Assembly (NCBI GenBank): GCA_965230755.1
Contig: CBDDLT010000021.1
Span: 124,001 to 188,000, forward strand
Direction of reading: 5' to 3'
From: DATFJT01 sp965230755
Lineage (GTDB): Bacteria > Bacteroidota > Bacteroidia > Chitinophagales > Saprospiraceae
Length of the DNA: 64,000 nt
How positions within the stretch are numbered: position 1 is the stretch's first letter; the number at the start of each line of letters is the position of its first letter. Below the pieces are notes generated by a model. It saw only the letters and a program-made list of their open reading frames with translations, did no database searches and was not told where the DNA came from. Position numbers and translations under genes: made by a program. This document shows, piece by piece, positions 46,305 through 54,801 of the stretch.

Positions 46305-47349
46305 TCATCTTAACGGTAGAATTATTTCACATAAGAACCGGGAATATATTTATTTATCCGGGACGGATTATCTGGGAATGGCCTATAATCAAAATTTAAG
46401 GAAGGCCATCATTAGATCCTATGATCAATTCGGTTTAAATTATGGCTCTACAAGAAAGCATGGGCTCTTTGAAGACATCTACTCCGAAGCTGAAAGTCTT
46501 TTTGCTACAAAGCTTGGTTTAGAATCAGGATTAACCGTATCCAGTGGTACACTGGCTGGCCAACTTGTCAGAAATGCCGTTAAGGCCCTATCATATGCGA
46601 TCATCGAGGCTCCTCGACTACATCCTGCTCTTAAAGATATAGTGGATGATATGGTAACACCGCGGATCCAAGAAATGAAGTCCAATTTCATCGAAGATAT
46701 TTCCAAGCATCCTAGCGATAAAATTGCGGTTCTTCTTGTTGCTGTAGATCCTCTTACCATAGAATTGGCCAATTTTGATTTCCTTCAACATTTTACGGAA
46801 AAAGAATTGCTCATTATTATTGATGACACACACGGTTTAGGTGTTTTGGGTGAAGATGGTGGAGGCTACCTATCCCTATACCCAGAGTTAAGACAGCATA
46901 ATGTTGTTTTGATCAGTTCACTGGCCAAGGGAATTTCTCTGCCTGGTGGATTAATTGCAGGCCCTAAGTCTTTTGTAGATAGAATTCGAAACAGTGGCCA
47001 TTTTGCCGGCAGTTCTCCGATGAGTCCACCCTACCTAAAGGCTTATGTAGAATGTCAAAAAGACTATAGAAGTCAAATGATGAGATTGAGAGAGAATATC
47101 AATACTTTCCTCGAACATATAGACTCCAATATCTCGTTCCGCTCGATGAAGGATTTCCCTATATTCTGGTTCACTGACCCTGAGGTTGGTGAAGCGCTCA
47201 AATCCAAAGGTCTTTGGTTATCCAGTATAAGATACCCTTATCCTCATTCGGATTTATTGAATCGGGTTATTCTCAATGGAACGCATGAAGAATCTGATAT
47301 TCTTAATATAGCTCATCAAATTAATGAACATTATAAGGGTATCAACTGA
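46294..47349 (+). CDS. Alpha-oxoamine-synthase-like PLP enzyme
   Basis: 351 residues, shorter than BioF (about 385). It has the aminotransferase-fold and oxoamine-synthase traits YLSGTDYLGMA, NYGSTRKHGLFE, VSSGTLAGQ, IIDDTHGLGVLGEDGGG and the PLP lysine in SSLAKGISLPGGLIAG. BioF-type enzymes condense an amino acid with an acyl-CoA, but no biotin genes are nearby. Its place as last gene of the LD-carboxypeptidase/epimerase operon suggests action on an amino acid set free from muropeptides. Its end overlaps the convergent M14 gene by 19 bp. Confidence 0.8.
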   Translation: MKIDHLNGRIISHKNREYIYLSGTDYLGMAYNQNLRKAIIRSYDQFGLNYGSTRKHGLFEDIYSEAESLFATKLGLESGLTVSSGTLAGQLVRNAVKALSYAIIEAPRLHPALKDIVDDMVTPRIQEMKSNFIEDISKHPSDKIAVLLVAVDPLTIELANFDFLQHFTEKELLIIIDDTHGLGVLGEDGGGYLSLYPELRQHNVVLISSLAKGISLPGGLIAGPKSFVDRIRNSGHFAGSSPMSPPYLKAYVECQKDYRSQMMRLRENINTFLEHIDSNISFRSMKDFPIFWFTDPEVGEALKSKGLWLSSIRYPYPHSDLLNRVILNGTHEESDILNIAHQINEHYKGIN

Positions 47350-48800
47350 CCATTGACAACAAGATACTTTCTTTCACCGTCCTTGGTCAAGTAGAAAAAT
47401 GGATTCTGCGATATCTTGATGGGATCATTCTTAAATCGTTCTTGAGATGTAATCAAATAATAAGGAGCATTGGTCCATTCTGATCTAGGAGGTCGCTGTT
47501 CCAGTTGAAAGACCGCATACCCTTCAGAAAGATATCGTTTAATTTGATCTTCATCCTCTAATTCCACCAATGAATCCAGTATTTTAATTTCAACTTCAGT
47601 ATCCACTTCATACTCGCTGGCATCAAAGATTTCGTAAGCTGTCCTAGTTGACAAATCGCCGATTTCGTCAATGTACACCTTGTGATAAAAAGAAAACGCC
47701 CCGTGTGCTTCATTAACCTCCTGGCGTTTAAACCCGATATCAATATCCATCTTGTGTCCGAATTGTTCAATTTGCAAATGTTGAATCATCAAATCATACA
47801 TTCTTCTATTATTGAAGGGTATTTTCTCATAATCCTCTTGAGAATAATTCTCATAACTACCGTTAAGTATGGATTCAAAAATCAATCGATATAAATTATA
47901 ATGTAGTCTTCTATTGCCAATTTTTTCAGGATCATCCTTTGTTCCTCCCGATTCGATAAGAATAGTCCGCGTACCCCATTTTTGAATATTATCACCAAAT
48001 GCTCTCGGCTCGAAGGTATCATCGAATTTGCCTACATGACCAGGGATATTCTTTTGCAGATACTCGTTAATCATGCCTATCATTTGCATCGCATCTTCTC
48101 TTTTGCTATTGATATTCTTCTCCCAATCATATGCTGGTGCTAGGAAGGAAAACCGTGCAGAATTATCTGACCTACCCGCAGAGTAATAGATACTTTGATC
48201 ATGTAAATTAAAGCCCCACTCCGCATCTGTCCTATCCCGAATTTCTTTCAGTATCCTCGATTCAGGATGATTTAGTCGAATAGCATCCCTATTCATATCA
48301 ATGCCCAATGCAGTGTACCTCCAATATCTGTCCGCCCCATCCGGATTAAGCAGGGGAATCATATGTATGCTGCAGTTCTTGGCCAATCTCTTCTTAAAGT
48401 CTTTATCAAAGGACATGTCTTTTAAATAGTTTATGAAATCGAAAAGTGCCATTGTTGCAGTTGGTTCATTGCCATGCATTTGAGTCCAAAGCAAAATATC
48501 GATTGGTCCTTCACCCCATTTGACATAGTATATCTCCTTGTCTTCAAGGCTTTTACCTGCCAATTCTACTTCAAAATCCTTATGATCCTTTAGTTCTAAA
48601 ATCAAATTTTGAATATCTCCATGCTTATATCTTCTGTTTTCAATCGTTATTTCTTTATAACTAGAGTATTCTTCTTCGTATTTTTGCTGTGGACTCATGC
48701 TTTGAGCAAAAGAAAATTGAGCTCCGACCTGCAGAAATAGAAAGATGAAAACGAATAAATAAATTGAATTCCACCGAGTTTGACTTTTTATATGGATCAT
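47331..48800 (-). CDS. Secreted M14 zinc carboxypeptidase
   Basis: 490 residues from ATG at 48800; a GTG at 48809 is an alternative. Signal peptide around YLFVFIFLFLQVGAQFSFAQS. Zinc and catalytic sites: HGNE (HxxE), the NR-type block DMNRDAIRLN, NLHDQ (third zinc His) and the catalytic Glu in ILIESGG. M14 enzymes remove C-terminal residues; the neighbours suggest peptide or peptidoglycan-peptide substrates. No other in-frame start follows before the signal-peptide end, so its start overlaps the divergent PBP4-type gene. Confidence 0.88.
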   Translation of the reverse strand: MIHIKSQTRWNSIYLFVFIFLFLQVGAQFSFAQSMSPQQKYEEEYSSYKEITIENRRYKHGDIQNLILELKDHKDFEVELAGKSLEDKEIYYVKWGEGPIDILLWTQMHGNEPTATMALFDFINYLKDMSFDKDFKKRLAKNCSIHMIPLLNPDGADRYWRYTALGIDMNRDAIRLNHPESRILKEIRDRTDAEWGFNLHDQSIYYSAGRSDNSARFSFLAPAYDWEKNINSKREDAMQMIGMINEYLQKNIPGHVGKFDDTFEPRAFGDNIQKWGTRTILIESGGTKDDPEKIGNRRLHYNLYRLIFESILNGSYENYSQEDYEKIPFNNRRMYDLMIQHLQIEQFGHKMDIDIGFKRQEVNEAHGAFSFYHKVYIDEIGDLSTRTAYEIFDASEYEVDTEVEIKILDSLVELEDEDQIKRYLSEGYAVFQLEQRPPRSEWTNAPYYLITSQERFKNDPIKISQNPFFYLTKDGERKYLVVNGQLIPL

Positions 48801-50144
48801 ATTAAACACAATTTCAATTTAAAGTACCTAAAATTAACCAAAGTTTGCATTTTCTTTCTTGCTCTACTTTTTGGTTCTTGTATATTTCAGCGTCCCTTGG
48901 CTGACAAACTTTTTTACGAGGAAACTGGTACGCTCGGTGAGGCCCAGATTTCATATTTATTCAAAGATCTTGAGACCGGAGAAATTATAGAGGAATACCA
49001 ATCTGAAAAATTTTTCACTCCTGCTTCTAATATGAAGCTATTTACCTTGCACTCAGTACTCAAAGTTTATCCGGATAGTCTACCTGCAGGTTGTTTTTAT
49101 GATAACAACGATAGTCTGGTCTACATTCCAACAGGTGATCCTACCTTCCTGAATGAAAAACTTTCTAGCGTTCCCGTTATGTCAAGGCTTAAGAATAATT
49201 CATTATCGGAAGTCTTTGTCTCAATTCCTCCGTTTGACTCAAAAGTTTACGGTCCGGGATGGGCGTGGGATGACGACGGTAAGTTATATCAATGCGGTAG
49301 ATTTCCCTTGGCAATTTATGGAGGGAAAATTACAATTGATAAGAAAGTGGATCGAGATGTTAACGCCCCTGGAGAATTTTTTGATGAGCGATTTATTTTC
49401 GAACCCAATTCAGATATTGGAAGCCTTGAGGAAATTAAACTTGAAAAGAAGCCATTCTCCAATGAGATCAGTTTGAGCAGAAAAATAAATAAGAATGATG
49501 ACTTTGAGTTGGAGTTTTCATTTTTCCCCACTGCTGAATTACTTCTTGATCTTTTGGCGGACACACTGGATAAATCGGTGACTCGTTCGTATTATCTAGC
49601 GGAGAATCAAAGCCTGGAGTGCTATCAGCAAGCCTCTGGAGAAGTCATCAAAAAAATGATGCATGAATCGGATAATTTTATTGCAGAACAATTGATGTTG
49701 ATGATTGGCTATGCTTCCGGTAAAATCTATTCTGTTGATAAGGGCATAGACTTTTCATCGGAGAACTTCTTCAGGGACTTCGATTTGAGTGAAACTACAT
49801 GGGTGGACGGAAGTGGATTGTCTAGATACAACAAGACTAATACCCGAACCTTGGTCAATTTGCTTGAACTACTCATTGATGAGAATGACCTTGATCAAAT
49901 CAGGTCGTTTTTACCACAAGGTGGAAAGGAAGGGACATTATCTGATTATTACTGGGACCAAGAGCCATATGTTTGGGCTAAAACGGGATCAATGAAGGGA
50001 GTATATTGTTTGAGTGGTCTATTAAGATCTGCGGAAGAAAAAGACATTGTATTCAGTGTTATGGTCAATAATTATAAAGGCTCTACCAATCAAGTCATTG
50101 GAAAAATTGAGAAACTCCTCAAACATCTCCGTGATGAGCATTAG
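48792..50144 (+). CDS. dacB: D-alanyl-D-alanine carboxypeptidase/endopeptidase (PBP4, peptidase S13), lipoprotein
   Basis: 450 residues from ATG 48792; a TTG at 48780 is in frame. A lipobox LFGSC with Cys 30 marks it as a lipoprotein. All three penicillin-binding motifs are present: SNMK (Ser 79), SDN in HESDNFIAE and KTG in WAKTGSM. Role: trims or cleaves peptidoglycan cross-links in the periplasm. Its first nine bases are also the first nine bases, on the other strand, of the M14 gene. The next gene starts 10 bp downstream. Confidence 0.9.
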   Translation: MDHIKHNFNLKYLKLTKVCIFFLALLFGSCIFQRPLADKLFYEETGTLGEAQISYLFKDLETGEIIEEYQSEKFFTPASNMKLFTLHSVLKVYPDSLPAGCFYDNNDSLVYIPTGDPTFLNEKLSSVPVMSRLKNNSLSEVFVSIPPFDSKVYGPGWAWDDDGKLYQCGRFPLAIYGGKITIDKKVDRDVNAPGEFFDERFIFEPNSDIGSLEEIKLEKKPFSNEISLSRKINKNDDFELEFSFFPTAELLLDLLADTLDKSVTRSYYLAENQSLECYQQASGEVIKKMMHESDNFIAEQLMLMIGYASGKIYSVDKGIDFSSENFFRDFDLSETTWVDGSGLSRYNKTNTRTLVNLLELLIDENDLDQIRSFLPQGGKEGTLSDYYWDQEPYVWAKTGSMKGVYCLSGLLRSAEEKDIVFSVMVNNYKGSTNQVIGKIEKLLKHLRDEH

Positions 50145-50154
50145 ATATTAAGTA

Positions 50155-50916
50155 ATGAAGATCATATACTCTGAAGGGCCTGCTCAATATCAGGATTACA
50201 CTTTTAATTATGCTGTTTATGCCATTCCAACCAACGAGGAATTGGATTTGGCATATTCCATGGGCTTCCTTCCGTATACGGGTAATCTATCTCTAGAACA
50301 ATGCTACTTCTATCTGTGCAGAAGCCTGAGAATAGATCTGAACAAATTCGAAATTAATTCGGAAAACAAAAGGGTGTTTAAAAAAATAGATCCTGAGAAT
50401 GTTAAATTAAGTGTTCTTACAGTGCAAGAATTTTTGGAGAATAAGTCGGCCATCAAATTTTGTTTTGATTACATAAGAGAACGCTTTCCGGAAAAAGCAA
50501 TGACGGAAGAACGTTTCCAATACATTCTAAATATTCTTGAAGGCCTAGAAGTATATCAATTGGAATTTCAGGGTAGAATGATTGCTTATATTCTTATCGT
50601 TCAAGGCGAGAAGTCGGCGCATTATTGGTTTTCTTTTTATTCTCTCGATTTATCCAAAGAAATTCCAGTCGGTAAGTTTTCTATGACCTATATGATTAAT
50701 CACTTCAAAACGAAGGCTCTAGATTACTTGTATCTCGGGACCTGTTATGGCACAAAATCGCTCTACAAGGCAAGAGACTACAAAGGCATGGAATACTTTG
50801 ACGGAGCAGGATGGAATAATTCCCTCCAATCCTTGAAAGTCTTATGTAAAAACGATGAAATACCTCGAAAATCCTTAACAGATCAATTAAAAATGAATAA
50901 TTTTGATCTTAAATAA
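50155..50916 (+). CDS. Arginyl-transferase (ATE/Bpt)-like GNAT protein
   Basis: 253 residues. The N-terminal stretch QCYFYLCRSLRIDLNKFEI followed by ENKRVFKK recalls the Cys-x-x-C-R...RR region of arginyl- and leucyl/arginyl-tRNA-protein transferases. The C-terminal half (LDYLYLGTCYGTKSLYKARD, GMEYFDG) resembles their GNAT domain. Those enzymes add amino acids to N-termini for the N-end rule. This protein is distant and its activity is inference only. It sits 10 bp after dacB and 9 bp before a lipoprotein gene. Confidence 0.6.
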   Translation: MKIIYSEGPAQYQDYTFNYAVYAIPTNEELDLAYSMGFLPYTGNLSLEQCYFYLCRSLRIDLNKFEINSENKRVFKKIDPENVKLSVLTVQEFLENKSAIKFCFDYIRERFPEKAMTEERFQYILNILEGLEVYQLEFQGRMIAYILIVQGEKSAHYWFSFYSLDLSKEIPVGKFSMTYMINHFKTKALDYLYLGTCYGTKSLYKARDYKGMEYFDGAGWNNSLQSLKVLCKNDEIPRKSLTDQLKMNNFDLK

Positions 50917-50925
50917 TCAATTGAA

Positions 50926-51345
50926 ATGAATAAATTATTATTGAGCTTACTCATCGGATTCACTTTCCTTGCCTGTACCAATGATTCCGAAAAGTCAGAA
51001 GGCGGTGATGAACAAGTTTCTGAAGCAACTCAAACTGCAAATAATGATCCTGGTTCTATAGAAGGTACTTGGGTAAGAAGTTATCAAATTAACGACGAAA
51101 TTATTGAAGTTGGCTTTACTCTAAATGAAGACAAGACTGTGGACATCATAAAAATGAGGGATGAATACAGCAAGTATTGGAGATTAGCGACTGAGGACAC
51201 TTTACAATTCTACTATCAGAACAGAGTGACCAATGATACGCTCATTAGTAAGAATTATTTCATCGCTAATTTTAATGCCACTGAGTTGGTCTTGGTTCCG
51301 CACAATGCTCCTAAGAATTATAAGGAGTTTTATGCAAGAAAATAA
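50926..51345 (+). CDS. Small lipocalin-like lipoprotein
   Basis: 139 residues. Signal peptide with lipobox FLAC (Cys 17), an acidic linker, then a roughly 90-residue domain with GTWVRSYQINDE and beta-rich sequence ending FYARK. The GTW near the start of a beta-rich domain is typical of lipocalin-like proteins in this phylum. Function unknown. It shares a strand with the ATE-like gene 9 bp upstream. Confidence 0.75.
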   Translation: MNKLLLSLLIGFTFLACTNDSEKSEGGDEQVSEATQTANNDPGSIEGTWVRSYQINDEIIEVGFTLNEDKTVDIIKMRDEYSKYWRLATEDTLQFYYQNRVTNDTLISKNYFIANFNATELVLVPHNAPKNYKEFYARK

Positions 51346-51381
51346 TCTGGCAATAGAATTGACCTGATCTTCTTGGAATAT

Positions 51382-51405
51382 ATTGATCGTCCAACATCGA
51401 TCAAT
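51382..51405. repeat. Perfect 8-bp inverted repeat between convergent genes
   Basis: ATTGATCG (51382-51389) and CGATCAAT (51398-51405) flank an 8-nt loop between the lipoprotein and GNAT genes. Neither strand has a following T-run, so it is at best a weak terminator or a binding site. Confidence 0.4.
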
Positions 51406-51413
51406 GGATGCAA

Positions 51414-52256
51414 TTATTGATTGGGGAGTATTAATTTCATCTCGTACTGCCTAAGAAAACGGTTCAGTCCAATCCCTTCAAGAAATTTATTACTTTTCTG
51501 ATCATTTCCATCTACATTGATCACAAACAGGTCTTTGTTGGAAGGTATATGGTTGAACATCCCTGAGGCAATTCCCTTATTTCGATAGAATTTGTGAACA
51601 GCAAATTGCTTTATTCTTAATCCCTCTGGGTCGTAAATCATATAAGCCACCGGAAGATCATCCATTTCGGCCACGATAGTTTTCAGTTTATCCTTTAAAT
51701 ATTCAAGTGTTGTTGTTTGATGTTGCCAACTCGGCATCCAATCCCAATGCGACAAAAAATCTGATGGATTAAAAGTCTCGTTTTCTACGATTCGGAGTTG
51801 TGAATTAATAGCGGATTTATGCATAGTCCCCTTATAGCATTCGAGGTTTCTTGAAATTTTAAACCCTACTTTTTCATAAATCTTAATTGCCCTATGATTA
51901 TCTGAAATAACTTCTAATAAGCCCTGATCGAATTTAAGATGCTTAAAATGTGGCAAAATATATTCATACATTCTCCCCGTGATCTGTTGCCCTCTTTCTT
52001 CAGGGATTACACCAGTTCCAGCATTATAAAAAGTCTTCTTACCAGATATAACTCTCGATCCATGAAGAATAAATCCAACTAGAATATCATTTCTAAAAGC
52101 ACCTGTTGAAATGTTCAGGTCAATGCTCTCAGACTTTAACTTGTTAGCAAATTGTTCTAAATTATATTCTACCTTGACAGAATAATCTGAAAAAGCTTTA
52201 TTAAATGTATTTTTAATTGCTTCAAGGCTTACTTCCTCTAAATTTCCTATTCTCAT
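51414..52256 (-). CDS. Tandem GNAT acetyltransferase
   Basis: 280 residues with two GNAT-like halves. The first (about 1-145) has the acetyl-CoA loop GVIPEERGQQITGRM and DNHRAIKIYEKVGFK. The second (about 165-280) has FAVHKFYRNKGIASGMF and KSNKFLEGIGL. The substrate is unknown. It lies 15 bp after the membrane/coiled-coil protein gene on the same strand, so they may share a transcript. Confidence 0.82.
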   Translation of the reverse strand: MRIGNLEEVSLEAIKNTFNKAFSDYSVKVEYNLEQFANKLKSESIDLNISTGAFRNDILVGFILHGSRVISGKKTFYNAGTGVIPEERGQQITGRMYEYILPHFKHLKFDQGLLEVISDNHRAIKIYEKVGFKISRNLECYKGTMHKSAINSQLRIVENETFNPSDFLSHWDWMPSWQHQTTTLEYLKDKLKTIVAEMDDLPVAYMIYDPEGLRIKQFAVHKFYRNKGIASGMFNHIPSNKDLFVINVDGNDQKSNKFLEGIGLNRFLRQYEMKLILPNQ

Positions 52257-52271
52257 GTTTGACTTTATGCT

Positions 52272-52841
52272 TTAATCATTTTTATATGATTCTAATCTCC
52301 TTTTTAATTTAAGCATGCCCTTTAATTTTTCGGCTACTTCATCCAAGGTCGATTGTGTTTCATTCAAAATAGTTTTTAATTCCTCATCTACATCTACAGG
52401 ATGTTCGTTTAGTTCGTGTAAGGTACCATTCAATTTGGCTTCAGCTATTCTTAAACGTTTTTTTATGTTTTTGTTTCGATCTATATTTCTAGGAGATACA
52501 ATTCGGAATAAGTACAAAATATACAATAACAAAGCAATAACAGCACAACTGGGAATTATGATTATAGCGAGAACAGCTACCATGATATCGCTGGTCTCCT
52601 TGTCGAAAATCTCACCTGCGTCATTGTGAAAAGCCTCATGACAATGATTTTTCCCATCTATCGGATAAAAAGTGAAATCAATAATTTTTTCGAAAAATCT
52701 CCATTGCCAAGGAATCCTCTCTGATTCAAAATGACGGGTGTAATACCCCACCCTTGAGGATATCGTATTATCCGGATTACCTCCTGCAAGAACATTCCCT
52801 AACTGATCAATGGACACAAATAGATTTCCTAAATAGCGCAT
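52272..52841 (-). CDS. Membrane/coiled-coil protein with prophage-protein-like N-terminus
   Basis: 189 residues. The N-terminal 70 residues (LFVSIDQLGNVLAGGNPDN, TISSRVGYY, DGKNHCHEAFH) recall small conserved proteins often found in proteobacterial prophages; this is from memory and needs a search. One strong membrane segment (about 86-114) is followed by a charged, probably coiled-coil tail to the end. The topology is not clear. Function unknown. Confidence 0.6.
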   Translation of the reverse strand: MRYLGNLFVSIDQLGNVLAGGNPDNTISSRVGYYTRHFESERIPWQWRFFEKIIDFTFYPIDGKNHCHEAFHNDAGEIFDKETSDIMVAVLAIIIIPSCAVIALLLYILYLFRIVSPRNIDRNKNIKKRLRIAEAKLNGTLHELNEHPVDVDEELKTILNETQSTLDEVAEKLKGMLKLKRRLESYKND

Positions 52842-53042
52842 TCTAGTTCGATTTTAGTCACTTAAAATACGAAGAAAATACTATGAGATATACTTATTTG
52901 CATTTTGAATTATATTATATCGACTTCATCGTTTATTCCAGTATTTAAATTTACATAGCAATAATGCACGTTCAATAATAGTTCTCACTTACACTTAAAC
53001 CTTACTTAAATAAACTTTGAACATTTTAAATCAACTCCGCTT

Positions 53043-54716
53043 ATGAAAATTCACCAAATATTCAATCTAAAGAAATTTAGGAAACCAGTCATCCTTCTCA
53101 GTTCTATAATTATCCTGGGATTGGTCTTTTTTCTTGGTAAAAAAAGGGGCATGCTGATAGCATCTTCACAAACAGATCTATTTTTTCTACTTGACAAAAC
53201 CCTATGTAAATCCGCAAGTCTGGCCTCGGAGATGGCCCTAGACAAAAAAAGAGAAATAGAAGGAAAATTTGAAGGTCATAGGAAACCTCTAAAACCAATA
53301 CTTTATGGAGCCATGGACAATGTGAAAGAGGCCGTTGATAATTTTACCGATTATATAGAATCGATCAAAGTAAAACTTATGGATGAGTCCGGAAACAAGA
53401 ATGGAAAAATTGATGAAGGAGACATGGATCGTTTTGGGTTGCCCATAGGTAAAGAGAATAAACGAAATACTCACAAACTTCTTGAAAACGGTCCTATAGG
53501 AGAAGAAATAAGGAAAAAAATGATTGTGCTTCGCCAAAAAATTCTTGACGAATACTCAAATGCATTGCTAAATGAAACGACCCTTGACATAGCAAAACTC
53601 AACACCTTTGACTCCAGCGAGGTTAAGAAGAGAATCGAGGCATTTGATCATGCCTTAGAATTGAAACCAACACCAGTACAAAGAATTAGGGCAACTACTA
53701 GCTTCAATAGTTGGGCTGAATATCGCTTTCATCGCTTATCATTAGCAGCAGTGCTTCCACTATTGTCCAAATTTCAAAATGATGCACGAAATGCCCAAGC
53801 CTTAATAAATTCGGAACTTGCAAGCCTGACGTACTCCAGATGTGAGCTCGTGCTCGAAAAGTATTTTCCCATTATGAATCCCAAAAAAGGATATATAGTC
53901 AAAGGTGAAAAATTTGAATCAGAAGTAGCCATTGGCTCCTTTTCACGTAAATTTTCCGAGACTTCCATAATTATTATTAACGGTGATACTTTAACACTGA
54001 ATGATGAAGGAAAAGCCAGTTATGTCGACAGGGCGAATTCGTATGGAAGAAAAACCCTGAACATGAAAGCAATAGTAGAAAATACGGAGACTGGTGAAAC
54101 TATTAGTGGTACAAGTTCTTTCGATTACGAAGTCGGAGAACGAAGTGCATCTCTACTGCTCAATAAGATGAATGTATTTTATATTGGAGTTGACAATCCT
54201 TTTGAAGTAGCTATTGCAGGCTATTCAGCTAACGAAGTAAAAGTTAGCTGTATTGGGGATGCTTGCAAGATCAGCGGTGGCAACGGCCACTATATTGCTC
54301 ATGTTTCACAAGCCGGAATGGTTAAAGTGAAAATATCTGCCAAGGATTTTACCAAAACCTACTTTGTAGAAGCTAGAAGCATTCCCGATCCTAGGGTAAG
54401 TTTGGGCGAGTTAAAATCAAATGTATTTCATGTGGGCTTGAATGAGTTTCAATCACAGAAAGAATTAGTCATATTTCAAAACTATATAGATTTTGATGTT
54501 AAATGCTCAATCAAAGGATTCCAATTAATGTATGTACCTGCCTTAGGAAATCCTGATTCTATATACAATGAAGGCCAACAATTAAGTCAAGAGACAATAA
54601 ATATTCTTGGTCAAGCTAAGTCCGGAGACATTTATAGTTTTAATCAAATCAAAACTATTTGTGAAGGGGATATTGAAGCGAGAAATGCGCCAACATTAGC
54701 GTATTATATTAAATGA
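53043..54716 (+). CDS. GldM/PorM-like T9SS motor protein (orphan)
   Basis: 557 residues. One N-terminal membrane helix (about 15-32), then a periplasmic part with VKEAVDNFTDYIESIKVKL, the LSLAAVLPLLSKFQNDARNA helix typical of GldM and repeated beta-rich domains. GldM pairs with GldL as the proton-driven motor of T9SS and gliding. Unlike the usual gldKLMN operon, no gldK, gldL or gldN is beside it, so it is probably a second, diverged copy. It stands alone, convergent with the degP-like gene. Confidence 0.8.
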   Translation: MKIHQIFNLKKFRKPVILLSSIIILGLVFFLGKKRGMLIASSQTDLFFLLDKTLCKSASLASEMALDKKREIEGKFEGHRKPLKPILYGAMDNVKEAVDNFTDYIESIKVKLMDESGNKNGKIDEGDMDRFGLPIGKENKRNTHKLLENGPIGEEIRKKMIVLRQKILDEYSNALLNETTLDIAKLNTFDSSEVKKRIEAFDHALELKPTPVQRIRATTSFNSWAEYRFHRLSLAAVLPLLSKFQNDARNAQALINSELASLTYSRCELVLEKYFPIMNPKKGYIVKGEKFESEVAIGSFSRKFSETSIIIINGDTLTLNDEGKASYVDRANSYGRKTLNMKAIVENTETGETISGTSSFDYEVGERSASLLLNKMNVFYIGVDNPFEVAIAGYSANEVKVSCIGDACKISGGNGHYIAHVSQAGMVKVKISAKDFTKTYFVEARSIPDPRVSLGELKSNVFHVGLNEFQSQKELVIFQNYIDFDVKCSIKGFQLMYVPALGNPDSIYNEGQQLSQETINILGQAKSGDIYSFNQIKTICEGDIEARNAPTLAYYIK

Positions 54717-54801
54717 ATGGCAAAATAATTTTTAGTAAAAGAAGAGGGACCAACAGCATTCCTGTCAGCCCCTTCATACACTAAAACCACCAAATTATAT
54801 C

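Noticed and set aside
52272..52841. Prophage remnant
   Set aside because: Only one gene shows a phage-like motif; there is no integrase, capsid, tail or att-like repeat nearby.
54740..54780. Imperfect hairpin GAAGAGGG...CCCCTTC between gldM-like and degP genes
   Set aside because: The stem needs a bulge and a large loop, and no T-run follows on either strand; too weak to call a terminator.
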